Assembly: GCA_028554755.1 (NCBI GenBank)
Contig: JAPTOF010000015.1
Coordinates: forward strand, 7,874,001-7,938,000
Direction of reading: 5' to 3'
Length of the DNA stretch: 64,000 nucleotides
From: Cordia subcordata
Taxonomy: Eukaryota; Streptophyta; Magnoliopsida; Boraginales; Cordiaceae
Each line of letters opens with the position of its first letter. Position 1 is the stretch's first letter. The position numbers were made by a program, and so were the translations under genes. Shown here one piece after another: positions 32,421-43,399 of the stretch. The notes under the pieces were generated by a model that ran no database searches, was not told where the DNA came from, and saw only the letters and a program-made list of their open reading frames with translations.

Positions 32421-33123
32421 GCTTATGATATTGTTCAAATGATTGAGTTTTTCATACCATATTCTTTCTATTTGTGCATTGATGCAAATTATGAAGGTCT
32501 AATGATATGGACCAATATAATGACTTGGGTGCACAATTAGGGTTGCCACACAGTAGGTTCAAGTCTAGATTTGGTAATATCATAAACTAGTCCTTAGCTT
32601 ATGATATTGTTCAAATGATTGAGTTTTTCACACCATATTCTTTCCATTTGTGCATTGATGCAAAGTATGAAGGTCCAATGATATAGACCAATATAATGAC
32701 TTGAGTGAACAATTAGGGTTGACACACAGTAGGTTCAAGTCGAGACTTGGTAATATCATAAACTAGTCCTTAGCTTATGATATTGTTCAAATGATTGAGT
32801 TTTTCACACCATATTCTTTCCATTTGTGCATTGATGCAAAGTATGAAGGTCCAATGATATAGACCAATATAATGACTTGAGTGAACAATTAGGGTTGACA
32901 CACAATAGGTTCAAGTCGAGACTTGGTGATATCATAAACTAGTCCTTAGCTTATGATATTGTTCAAATGATTGAGTTTTCCCACCATATTCTTTCCATTT
33001 GTGCATTGATGCAAAGTATGAAGGTCCAATGATATAAACCAATATAATGACTTGGGTGAACAATTAGGGCGGATGAATAGTAGGTCCAAGTTTAGACTTG
33101 GTGATATCATAAACTAGTCCTTA
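32421..33123. repeat. Tandem array, four units of 176 bp
   Basis: GCTTATGATATTGTTCAAAT starts at 32421, 32597, 32773 and 32949, a spacing of exactly 176 bp, and the last unit ends at about 33123 with CTAGTCCTTAG. Units 2 and 3 are nearly identical and units 1 and 4 are more diverged. There is no coding frame. Confidence 0.95.
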
Positions 33124-33939
33124 GCTGGATGGTAGTGTTAGGGGCTCTATCGGGATAAGTCTATAGTGGCCGAGTCTCCTTTATAAAGTGAGCTGCCTAG
33201 ATTATTGGAAGGTCTTTCTAGACTTTGCTCCTAATGTGTGTCTCACACATTAGATAGGGACACCGTGAGTATGTCTTTTGGGAACTGTACTATCACAAAT
33301 AAAAGACAAGGTACTCATTGCTTCTTAATGACCAATGCTCTAAATCTTGAGGATGTGTGGATAAACTAACGAAGTTAGGATGTAACATTTTGATGTACCA
33401 TGGGAGACATCTCAATGTGAGTTGGTCTGATTGCCCTATAACTTAAATGTTATGTTCTAATTAGTTGAGACATGCATATGCAATAGCCGAGTCTATGTGC
33501 CTTGTTGGATTTGTCTACTCGATCGTAGAAAATCTAGTACTAGTGATATTGGCTTTCAAGGTTATATCGATCATTTGGCTTGTGGGTCCTTTCTTAAATC
33601 AAGAGACTCATGACTAATGGATGATCATTCTAATGGACTAAAGATTTTGAGGTTTGAGATGTAGTTTTGGAGGTGATAGTACAAGCAAATGATAGTCTTT
33701 GACTATGAGTATGCATAGAGGGGCATTTTGGTCTTTCATTTGGTTGGTCAATGACAAAGGTCATCAGAGAGGATGACAAGGTTCTTTAATAGCCATTAAT
33801 CTATTGGATACATTAACTATACAAATGTACTATAACTATACAGATCCACTACAGATCTGTTTGGGTATTTATATATGTGTATATATGTGTCTATGTGTGA
33901 AAGAGTAAAAAAAAAATTGAAAAGATAAAAGAAGTAGAC
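33124..33939. other. Unassigned sequence after the 176-bp array
   Basis: No ORF or recognised domain. The motif GCCGAGTCT occurs twice (33169, 33486). It could be part of an old LTR or leader, but nothing in the window pairs with it. Confidence 0.4.
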
Positions 33940-33966
33940 GAGTTGTGAACGTGTCGTTCACAACTC
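33940..33966. repeat. Perfect 12-bp-arm palindrome
   Basis: GAGTTGTGAACG, then TGT, then CGTTCACAACTC form a perfect stem with a 3-base loop. Confidence 0.9.
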
Positions 33967-34340
33967 TTCTCATTCAAGGTTGTGAAAGTTCCATCCAAAG
34001 TTGCAAACATTTCAATCAAAGTTGTAAACGTGTGTTTCACAGGTGTGAACGTGTTGGGTCACATGTTACGAACTTTTCATCTATCAATTGTGAACATATA
34101 ATGTAAAAATTTTGAACATATAGTGTAAGAGTAGTGAATTATTAAACTTATGAACATACAGCATAAAAATTGTGAATAATAAAAGTTTCGAACATAAATA
34201 TTAAAATTGTGAATATATATGATATGAAATATGCAATTAATTAAATATTGTAAATGTTGTGCATCAAAATTGTGAACATATAAAAATTGTGAATGTATAT
34301 TGTAAAAATTATGAATGCACGTACTATTCACATAGTGTAC
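33967..34340. repeat. Degenerate short repeats of AATTGTGAACATATA type
   Basis: TTGTGAAC or TTGTGAATATA recurs every 20-35 bases, with AAAATT spacers. It begins as GTTGTGAACGTG next to the palindrome and grades into the AT-rich forms. Confidence 0.6.
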
Positions 34341-34422
34341 GATGTTGGCACGTGTATAATGCATGGGTGTACAGTATCAAATTTGTCTTACGTCATTCCT
34401 ACTGCCAACTGCCCCTAAGGGC

Positions 34423-35035
34423 TCAATTCTCTACACCACAAATAGCAACCAAGTCCAAGCAATGCTTGAATTTGCTGACTAGAGCCACCTTGGTCATCAT
34501 ATCTGCTGGATTCTCAAGGGTAGAAATCTTTTGCACCAATGTGATCCCTTGTGATATAATATCTCTCATAAAGTGATATTTGATATCAATGTGTTTTGTT
34601 CTCTCATGATACATCTGATTCTCAATTAGATAGATTGCATTCTGGCTATCACAAAAGACTGTACTTGTATCTTGCTGTAGTCCAAGATTACGAACTAGGC
34701 CTTGTAACCACATGGCTTCCTTCATAGCTTCTGTAATTGCCATGTACTGCGCCTCAGTAGTCAACAATGCCACAGTAGACTGTAATGTCGCTTTCCAACT
34801 AATAGCATATCCAGAGAGTGTAAACGAGCCCATCAGAGATCTTCTCTTATTAAGGTCACCCGTAAAGTCTGAGTCACAATAACCCAACAACCTCACGCAA
34901 TCTCCAGTCATCTTGCTAAACAACAATCCTACATTTACAGTGCCACGTAAATATCTCATTATCCATTTCGCTGCTTCCCACTACGCTTGCCTAAGCGATG
35001 CCATATACCTACCCACAACACTAACTACATGTGAA
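34423..35035 (-). pseudogene. Copia-3 RNase H
   Basis: A single frame of 178 codons (34959-34423) includes [56 protein letters not shown] and the complete C-terminal [11 protein letters not shown]. The usual EAEY/KAEY Glu-Tyr is AQY here, which may affect catalysis. The frame upstream of 34959 is broken. This is the best preserved RNase H in the window. Confidence 0.88.
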
Positions 35036-36100
35036 ATGTCAAGATGAGTGCACACCATAGCATACATCAAGCTACCAACAGCCCTCAAGTATGGAACATG
35101 AGACATATGCTCCATCTCCTCTTTGGTTTTAGGTGACTAATCTACAGAAAACTTGAAATGAGTAGCAAGCGACACACTCATAGGCTTTACTTTATGCATC
35201 CCGAAACGCTCCATCACCTTCTCAATATAACTCTATTGAGAAAAGAATAGCTTCCCAGTGTTTCTATCCCTGTGAATCTCCATGCCAAGAATCTTCTTTG
35301 CTGCTTCAAGATCCTTCATCTCAAACTCATCACTTAGTTGCTTCTTTAATTCGTCGATGGTAGACATGCTTTTAGCAGCAATAAGCATGTCATCGACATA
35401 CAACAACAAGTACACAAATGAACCATCTAGAAGTTTCTTAAGATACACACAACTATCATAGACATTCCTTGTGTATCCAACACCTATCATAAATGTGTCA
35501 AATCTCTTGTACCATTGCCGAGGCGACTATTTCAATCTATACAAGGACTTCTTCAGTTTGCAAATATGGTTTTCCTTACCAGGAACTACATACCCCTTTG
35601 GTTGACTGCTCTTAAAGATTACCATACAAAAATGCCATTTTCAGATCTAGTTGCTCAAGCTCTAATTCATGAAGAGTAACCAAGGCGAGTAAAACCCTGA
35701 CAGAACTATGCTTCACAAGTAGAGAGAACACTTCGTTGAAGTCAACACCCTCCCTTTGTGTATAGCCTTTTGCCACCAACTACCTTGTACCAAGGACTTT
35801 CAACCCCTGGAGTACCTTCCTTTTTCTTGTAAACCCATTTGCAGCCAACAACTCGCTGTCCCTCAGGTAATTCAACAATCTCTCATGTCTGATTCTTCTA
35901 AAGAGACTCAATCTCCTTACTCATGGCTCTTAACCATTAAGCAGAATCTTTCCCAGATATGGCCTCCTTATACGAATTCAACTCACGCTCTTCAATTGTT
36001 TCAGCTATAGTCAAAGCATAAGCAACAAGATCAGCATATCCATACCTTTGAGGTTCTCTAATCTGTCTCCTTTCCTGCCTAGTAGCAATACTGTACTTTT
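35036..36100 (-). pseudogene. Copia-3 reverse transcriptase, YVDD intact
   Basis: The catalytic Tyr-Val-Asp-Asp is at 35389-35400 in an open frame (35490-35233). Upstream sequence encodes the fingers and palm with stops, among them TAG at 35898-35900 (sense strand), at the same codon as the stop at 5352 in copia-1. Another TAG interrupts FFSQ-SYIEKV near 35233. Confidence 0.87.
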
Positions 36101-36105
36101 GTTGT

Positions 36106-37150
36106 TTAGGCATGAACCTCAGTTGGCTGAGTCGGTTGAATCAAACTGCTACCACTACTAGATGGAATATTTAAGACATTAGCAAATATGTCCACCTGCT
36201 CTTTGACACTGTGATCTAAATCAGTTACTACTTTCTCCTTTTCTTGGTCTAATGAAGTAAACTCAATGAATGTGACATCTCTGCTGATGAGGAAACCTAG
36301 AGACTTTGGATCTGTGCACCACAACCTATAACCTTTCCTCTCAGACGCATAGCCTAGGAATATGTATTTCTTTGCCCTCGGCTCCAACTTGCCATCCTTC
36401 ATGTGAGCATATGTAACACAACCAAACACTCTCAATTGAGAGTAATTAGCAGTCTTACCAGACCAGAACTCAAAAGGAGTCTTCAATCCAATAGCTTTGG
36501 ATGGAGACCTATTCACCAAGTAGCATGCCATATTAACAGCTTCAGCCAAAAAGTCTTGGCTCAAGCTAGAATGGGAAAGCATACAACGAGCTTTCTTCAC
36601 TAGAGTTCTATTCATGCATTCTGTAACTCCATTCTGTTGTAGTGCCCCGACACATGTGCGGTGTCTTACAATGTCATGTTTCTTGCAGAACTCATTAAAC
36701 TTTTTATTGTAGTATTCCAATCCATTGTCAGTCTTAAGACGCTTGATCTGTTTACCAGTCTACTTCTTAATCAACATCTTCCACTCGATAAATGTTGGAA
36801 ACGCCTTATCTTTAGTTTTCAAGAAGTATACCAACACCATCTGAGAGTATGCATCAATGAAAGTGATGTAATACCTAAAACCCTTCTTGGAAGGAACTTT
36901 ATTAGGACCCAAAAGATTAGAATGAATGTAATCAAGTGTACCTTTGGTATTCTTCTGCCCCTTGCTGAACTTCACCTTAGTTAGCTTTCTAAAAACACAA
37001 TGCCCATAGAATTCAAACTTTCTCGTTCTTTGTCCACAAAGTAAATCCCTTTTGCTCAACTCGGTCAGCCCTCTCTCACTTATATGGCCCAATCTCTTAT
37101 GCCATAACTGCGTGGTGTCATTATCACTTTCCTTGGATGCAATAGCTGTA
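36106..37150 (-). pseudogene. Copia-3 integrase (copy II, continuous with RT)
   Basis: Frames 37470-36760 and 36720-36106 carry [20 protein letters not shown], the zinc Cys region, LDYIHSNLLGPNKV (first Asp of HSDL is Asn), then NRTLVKKARCMLSHS and AVNMACYLVNRSPSK. The catalytic-Glu segment reads GVTECMNRTL. A stop near 36760 separates the two frames. Confidence 0.87.
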
Positions 37151-37522
37151 ACACCTGTAACCGTACTACCTCGAAGATCATATAGGCCGCCAATCACGTT
37201 CTCTTTCAAGAGCACAATAGTACCTTTGGTCATCTTTAAGACACCATTCTCACTTCGGAATTTGTACCCATGAGAACCCAAATGCCCAAGAGAAATCAAG
37301 TTTTTCTTCAACTCTGGTACATGCCAATACTCGAGAGATCTTGTAATACCGTCAAATATCTTGATATTTATGATGCCTATTCCCACCACCTTCAACGAAA
37401 GGTCATTGCCTAGCAAAACTTTTCCTTCCTTTCTGGAATAAGAAGAGAACCAATCATGCCTAGGACACATATGGAATGTTGCACCTGTATCAAGAATCCA
37501 TTGATTATGCCACTAAGATGCA
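37151..37522 (-). pseudogene. Copia-3 protease (copy II)
   Basis: The DTG is encoded just upstream of CPRHDWFSSYSRKEGKVL. A TAG at 37513-37515 precedes it, at the same codon as the 3727 stop in copia-1. The frame runs on into integrase without a stop. Confidence 0.82.
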
Positions 37523-37523
37523 C

Positions 37524-38384
37524 TCATAGATAGAACATCCCTGTAGTACTCAAGCTCTCTCCATCACTATCAGTACTCTCCACCACATTCATTGAATTCT
37601 CCTCCTTTTTCTTTCCCTTTTTCAGTTTTAGACATTCTTTCTTAATGTGACCCTTCTCACCACACTCGAAATAGCGTAGTTTTCTCGCTCTTAATTTTGA
37701 CTTGGACTTACTTTTCTTTTTACCCGAAGATCCCCCTTTATTCTCTAATCTCCCTCTACTCACTAAACCCTCCCCATGAACTTTTTCCCTATGTCCTGGA
37801 ATATGTGTTTGAAGATCCTTCGATTTCAATGAAGCAATCATATCCTCAAAGCTAATTTTATCCCTCTTGTACAACATAGTGTCCACAAAGTTCATATATA
37901 AAGGCGGTAAGGAGCATAATAGGATAATAGCTTGGTCTTCGTCATTAATTTTAACACACACATCCTTTAAAGCAATAACACAAGAGGTAAACTTATCAAG
38001 TTGTTGTTTTAATAGTGTACCTTCTTTTATTCTAAGATGATACAATCGCTTCTTCAAGTAGAGGCGACTCGTGAGAGATTTTGATGCATACAATTCCACC
38101 AATGTATTCCAAACCGCAACTGCTGTTGCCTTCTCAGTAATCTCAAGCAATACTTTATTCATTATGGACACGGGTATTGCACTTAAGGCTTTCACTTCGA
38201 GTTCTAATCTCGCTGCTAGTTCTATCTTTTTCGGGATCATTTCTTCAATGACTTGCCAAAGTCCTTGCATCGTCATAAATGCCTTGAATCTGATCCTTCA
38301 TAAACTGAAACACGTTCTCCTATCAAACTTCTCGATTTCAAACTTTCCACCTATGGAAGGCATCTTCATTTTCTCAAAACTCAC
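37524..38384 (-). pseudogene. gag: Copia-3 gag (copy II)
   Basis: The 250-codon frame (38276-37524) is the longest ORF in the window. It includes the UBN2 core (AVWNTLVELYASKSLTSRL, LLCSLPPLYMNFVDTML), a basic linker (KKKSKSKSKLRARK) and a zinc knuckle in which the first Cys is Tyr (YFECGEKGHIKKEC). The expected start at about 38384 is GTG instead of ATG and the first 35 codons are shifted. Confidence 0.87.
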
Positions 38385-38457
38385 ACTTCAGGATAGAATT
38401 TGGCTCAATGGATTGCAAAAACGGATTCAGCACATTGAAAAAACCTTAGGAACACCC

Positions 38458-38690
38458 TTGGTCAACTTTGGTCAAACCGGTCAAAGTCAAACCTATTAGT
38501 CAAAGTCAACACCATCACTAAACACTTTGGAGTAGAATCTAGAAAAACATAGCCCAAAATCAGACTCAGCACGTCAAAAAATGTAGGGTAAGGCTCTGGT
38601 CAAACACGGTCAACCCTCAGTCAATGGTTAACGGTCAAAGTCAACTCTTGGTCAAATCCCAGTCAACTGGTAAACATGGTCAACGAGCTT
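38458..38690 (-). promoter_or_regulatory. TTGAC cluster in the second copia-3 leader
   Basis: The sense strand carries many TTGAC cores (GTCAA on the plus strand), matching the copia-1 leader. It ends at the duplication junction at about 38683. Confidence 0.5.
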
Positions 38691-39797
38691 TCTCCACCAG
38701 AGTTCTATTAATGCGTTCTGCAACTCCATTCTATTATGGTGTCCTTACACATGTGCGGTGTCTCACAATCCTATGTTTACTGCAGAACTCATCAAACTCT
38801 TTATTGCAGTATTCTAACCATTGTCAGTCCTTAGATGTTTGATTTGTTTACCAGTCTGATTCTCAATCAACGTCTTTTACTCGATAAATGTTGGAAACGC
38901 CTCATCTTTAGTTTTCAAGAAGTATACCCACACCATTCGAGAGTATGCATCAATGAAAGTGATGTAATACCTGGCACCCTTCTTGGGAGAAACTTTTTTA
39001 GGACCCCAAAAGATCAAAATGAATGTAATCAAGTGTCCCTTTGGCATTTTCCTGTCCTTTGCTAAACTTCACCCTGGTTTGCTTTCCAAAGACACAATGC
39101 TTGCAGAATTCAAGCTTTTCAATTCCTTGTCCACAAAGCAAATGCCTCTTGCTCAGCTAGGTCAGTCCCTTCTCACTCATATGGCCCAATCTTTTGTGCC
39201 ATAACTGCACGGTGTCATTATTACTCTCCTTGAATGCAACAGCTGCAACACCTGTAACCATACTACTTTGAAGAACATATAGGCCGCCAGTCAAGTTCCC
39301 TTTCAAGAGCACAATAGCACCTTTGGTCACCTTTAAGACACCATTCTATCTTCAGAATTTGTATCTATGAGAATCCAAACGCCCAAGAGAAATCAAATTT
39401 TTCTTCAACTCCGGTACATGCCAACACTCTAGAGATCTTGTAGTACCATCAAACATCTTGATATTTACGATGTCTATTCCCTCTACCTTTAACAAAAGGT
39501 CATTGCTGAGAAAACTTTCCCTTCCTTTCTGGAATAAGAAGAAAACTACTCACGCCTAGGACTCATATGGAATGTTGCACCTATATTAAGAATCCATTGA
39601 TTATGCCACTGTGATGCTCTCATAGTCAAAACATCCTCGATACTACTCGAGTTATCTCCATCACTGTTAGCACTCTTTATATTAGCTGAATTCTCTACCT
39701 TTTTCTTTCCTTTTTTCAGTTTTGTACATTCTTTCTTAATGTGACCCTTTTCACCATACTCGAAACAACGTAGCTTTCTTGCTCTTGATTTTGACCT
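38684..39797 (-). pseudogene. Copia-3 protease and integrase N-terminal half (copy I)
   Basis: This repeats 36590-37520 with many differences. Here the codon before WHNQ is an intact CAG (39609-39611). It stops inside the integrase core near the catalytic-Glu segment and is joined at about 38683 to leader sequence. Confidence 0.82.
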
Positions 39798-40478
39798 TTA
39801 CTTGCTTTTCTTTCTACCTGAAGATCCTCCTCTATTCTTTGATCTTCTGCTACTCACTAAATCCTCCCCACGAACTTCCTGCCTATGTCCCAAGATATGT
39901 GTTTGAAGATCCTTCGATTTCAATGAAGTAATCACGTCCTCAATGCTAACTTTGTCCTTCCTATATAACATAGTGTCCATAAAGTTCATATATGAAGGCG
40001 GTAAGGAGCCTAATAGGATAATAGCTTGGCCTTTATCGTCAATTTTAACACCCACGTACTTTAAAGCAATAACACAAGAGGTAAACTCACCAAGGTGTTG
40101 TTTAAGTGGCGTACCTTTTTCCTTTCTAAGATGAAACAATCGCTTCTTCAATTAAAGGCGATTTGTGAGAGATTTTGATGCATACAATTCCACCAAAGTA
40201 TTCCAAGCTTCAACTGCTGTCGCCTTCTCAGTAATCTCTAGCAATACTTCATTCGTTACGGACATGTGTATTGCACTTAAGGCTTTTGCTTTGAGTTCTA
40301 GTCTTGCTGCTGGTTTCGTCTTCTCCAGGATCACTTCTTCAATGGCTTTCCAAGGTCCTTGCATTGTCATAAATGCCTTGAATTGGATCCTCAATAGACT
40401 GAAACTCATTCTCCCGTCAAACTTCTCGATTTCAAAATTTTTACCTATGGAAGACATCTTTGTATGCTTAAAACTCAC
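39798..40478 (-). pseudogene. gag: Copia-3 gag (copy I)
   Basis: Two frames (40478-40152 and 40151-39798) separated by one stop give MSFKHTKMSSIGKNFEIEKF, AVEAWNTLVELYASKSL and LLGSLPPSYMNFMDTML. The zinc knuckle keeps the first Cys but has Tyr at the second (CFEYGEKGHIKKEC). It is closer to copia-1 than copy II is, for example at HMSVTNEVLLEI. Confidence 0.87.
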
Positions 40479-40552
40479 ACTTCATGATAGAATTTGGCTC
40501 AACAGACTGCAAAAATGGATTCAGCACGTCTAAAAACCTTAGGGAATCCCTC

Positions 40553-40800
40553 AGTCAACTTTGGTTAACACCGGTCAAAGTCAAACCTATTGGTCAAAGT
40601 CAACATCATCCTTAAACACGTACTTCAGAGTAGAATATGGAAAAACAAAGCCTAAAATTAGACTCAGCACGTCGAAAAATGTGGGGTAAGGCTCTGGTCA
40701 AACTTAGTGAACCCTCAATCAGTGATCAATGGTCAAAGTCAACCCTCAGTTAAATCCCGATCAACTGCTTAACGCGGTCAAATAGGTCAAACTTGCCAGG
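40553..40800 (-). promoter_or_regulatory. TTGAC cluster in the first copia-3 leader
   Basis: Same arrangement as 2566-2793 and 38458-38690, read on the minus strand. An A/T homopolymer tract follows at 40801-40860. Confidence 0.5.
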
Positions 40801-41340
40801 ATTTTTTTTTTTTGAACTCAAGCCCAAGCTAAAAGAAAACTCCCTTTTTTTTTTTTTTTCCCCTATAGGGCTTATTACAAAGCCCTAGCCCAGAAAGAAT
40901 TAATAAAATTTTCTTTTGAACTCCTTCAAGCCAAACAAAAAAATATTTCAGAAAACCCTAAGACCCAAAACCCAAGACCTAACTCAAGAACCTAACCGGC
41001 AGACAAGATCCTACCCTGATCCGATTCGAAACCCATGCTTAATGCTCTACCAACCCAATCCAAACATAAAAAAAAAAAAGACCCAAATATCCAAAACCAA
41101 ACCCAAAAACACGCGAACTCTATCTTCTTCACCCGTTCTTCAAACCCAAACACCAACCACGACCCGCCAACGTAAGCTTTCACTCCAGCCACCAACGCTC
41201 AACGTAGAAAGCATCAGAACACTCTTCGCCGAACAGAGACCTTTGTTTGGTTAGGCATCGTTTAGTTTGAGCAATTTTGGTTTCACAGTGAGTTTTGATT
41301 TTTTTTTCCTTTTCCCTCAAGCAACGTAAAAAAAACCTAA

Positions 41341-41353
41341 GCTTTAGATACCA
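41341..41353 (-). other. Primer binding site of copia-3
   Basis: The sense strand reads TGGTATCTAAAGC, similar to TGGTATCAGAGC, three bases inside the LTR. Confidence 0.8.
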
Positions 41354-41356
41354 GTT

Positions 41357-41690
41357 TGTTGGGGGAAAACATGCAAATATGAAGAATACGAGAAGAAAAT
41401 GGATACAAGAGAATTACGTAATTCAGCCTTAAAGCATACGTCCACGGGCAGCAGAATATAATTCATTATTGATCATGAATATTACAAGGCTCTCACTTTG
41501 GTTTCTCTCACACACTCAATACAATGAGTATGGCCACCTTGGTCATTCTATCTTTATCCAAGAATATAATACACTCACACTATCTTTATTATATAGACCC
41601 TTAATTTGATAATTTACCTTTTAAAAGTTAAAAAAATTCCACTTCTTAGAAAAAGGAAAAGTCTTTATCATTTGATTAAAAGAAGAAAAA
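41357..41690 (-). repeat. Copia-3 5' LTR, outer edge uncertain
   Basis: The inner 170 bp (to about 41525) match the copia-1 LTR, including the GCCCGTGGA and GAATTACGTAATTCTCTTG regions on the sense strand. The U3 part has diverged beyond recognition, so the outer edge is set by the copia-1 length only. Confidence 0.6.
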
Positions 41691-41965
41691 AGAAAAAAAA
41701 GGGTCTTTCATCAATAATCTATACTATTAACTAAAGTAAATACCATTGCACCACATTGCTTCCCCCTTTTGCAAATTGCACCCAAGCAGCCATGTCAACA
41801 AAATTAAGACCGTCGCTTGCCACTCAAATTTTCCCTTTCAATCTTGGCTGTTGGTTCAAGTACTAAATGTATAAGCAGTTTTTGCAAAAACAACTTCATT
41901 GCATATGGGATTTGACAATTTAAATTCTCCCTACCTTGCCATGTGTTCTACTAAATCGTGTCCTC
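41691..41965. other. Unassigned flank
   Basis: No ORF or repeat recognised between the copia-3 LTR and the Harbinger derivative. Confidence 0.4.
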
Positions 41966-41968
41966 TAA

Positions 41969-43089
41969 AGTTCATTCGGTATGATGGAAAGGCAATGACT
42001 TGGAAAGGAAAGGCCATTCAACACAAAATATGTTTCATCCCAGAATAGTCTAGGAATATTTTGTTTCCCTTATGTTTGGTTGTAATTATTGAAAAAGTTA
42101 GAATGGGGTGACTATTTTATTTAATGTGTTTGGCAAATCGCTCTTAATATGCTGCAATAGAATAAAAAAATTATATCAATAAGCAAAAATACCCTTATTT
42201 ATTTTATTAGTTTGGTAAAAATGTCACCCCTTACTTGCATACTAATGCTTGTTTTATTATTTATCATTTATTTTATTTTTATTATTCTTATTTTTATAAA
42301 TATATATTATTTATTTTAATTAAAATATTAAATGGACAATTAATTAATGCTTAAGATAAAATTTATTTTTGAATTAGAAAAGGTTCATTTCTTATCTATT
42401 ATGGATATATATATATATATATTTAAAATATAATTTTAATTTTAGTTTAAAATTTTAATTGCTAACCAATTAAGATATATTCATTAATGTTTACAAGCCT
42501 TAAAATAATGTCTGTTTCACTTTGTGCATGTATGCATAAGAAAATATGAAATACACAGGTGGCATATATCAATTCTAAGATTCTTAAATTTTTTCCAAAT
42601 TTGCATAGGTCTTACAATAGTAGGAATAAGATCATATAAGCAATATATCTTGACAACATCTGAGCACATGGCACAAGATCATATGAGCAATATATTCTAT
42701 TTTTTTTTTGAAAGTCAAGCAAAAATTATAAGCTAAAAATAAAAAATAATCAATGAATTTTAAAAATTGAAGAAAAAAATTAGATAGATAAAGTACATGA
42801 TTGTAGCCTCGCAAGTGGTAGAGGGTTTTAGTTGAAAAAAAGGATTGTATAAGATGAATTTGCGAAAGGGTAGAGAAGGAATAAATTAATTTTTATGTTT
42901 TCCAGATCAAGTGGGAAAGGCCACTTCTTAGGTTGAGTAGAGGAATAAATTTTTTGACTTTTTCTTAGAAAGCGTTTTCTCAAAGAATGGGTTTTTTTAC
43001 TTCATTTTGTTCAACCAAACAAAAGAAAAGAAAACAAAAATTAAAAAGGTCTTTCCTTTTCAAGCCTTTCCTTCATACAAAACGTACCC
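41969..43089. mobile_element. Non-autonomous Harbinger derivative of transposon G
   Basis: Inverted termini (GTATGATGGAAAGGCAATGA left; GTATGAAGGAAAGGCTTG on the reverse strand at right) and TAA on both flanks (41966-41968, 43090-43092) define a 1.1-kb unit. Its right 250 bp match transposon G (26.9-27.58 kb). No transposase remains. A TA microsatellite lies at about 42404-42422. Confidence 0.8.
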
Positions 43090-43092
43090 TAA

Positions 43093-43380
43093 GAGTAACT
43101 CCAACAGATTCCTAAAATCATTTTTTTTCCTCATATATAAAGAAGCATTTAGGGAAATGTTCCTCCAACAGATTACTTATAGATATCCCTACATATGGAG
43201 ATGTTTAACTCGTTTCCTAAATTGATTTGAATATCTCCATGTTGGGATATCAAACTCATCTAAAACAATATTAGAGAAACTGTTAGAATAAAACTGAAAA
43301 AGGAATCCTTACATGTAAGGAAATATTACAAATTTATTAAATATAGAGAAAAAATAAGAAAGTTGTTGAAGTTGGACTGA
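43093..43380. mobile_element. Possible MITE (AACTCCAACAG ends)
   Basis: GAGTAACTCCAACAG at the left and TTGTTGAAGTTGGACTGAC at the right are imperfect inverted repeats around AT-rich DNA. Target duplications are not clear. Confidence 0.35.
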
Positions 43381-43399
43381 CAGACAAAAACTCCACTTA

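Larger units (their letters stand above)
34385..41690 (-). mobile_element. Ty1/copia retrotransposon copia-3, relative of copia-1, with internal duplication
   Basis: Minus-strand gag-protease-integrase-RT-RNase H matches copia-1 throughout. It has a 5' LTR and primer site at the right end but no 3' LTR at the left: homology stops at about 34385. Leader-gag-protease-integrase occurs twice (38684-40800 and 36590-38683). Reading frames are longer than in copia-1 and the RT motif is intact, so it is younger or better preserved, but every domain still has stops. Confidence 0.9.

Noticed and set aside
36661..36984. Plus-strand frame opposite copia-3 integrase
   Set aside because: Shadow of the integrase frame on the other strand.
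40916..41254. 112-codon plus-strand frame over the copia-3 leader
   Set aside because: It is antisense to the leader, rich in Lys/Thr/Pro from A-rich sequence, and has no counterpart in copia-1.
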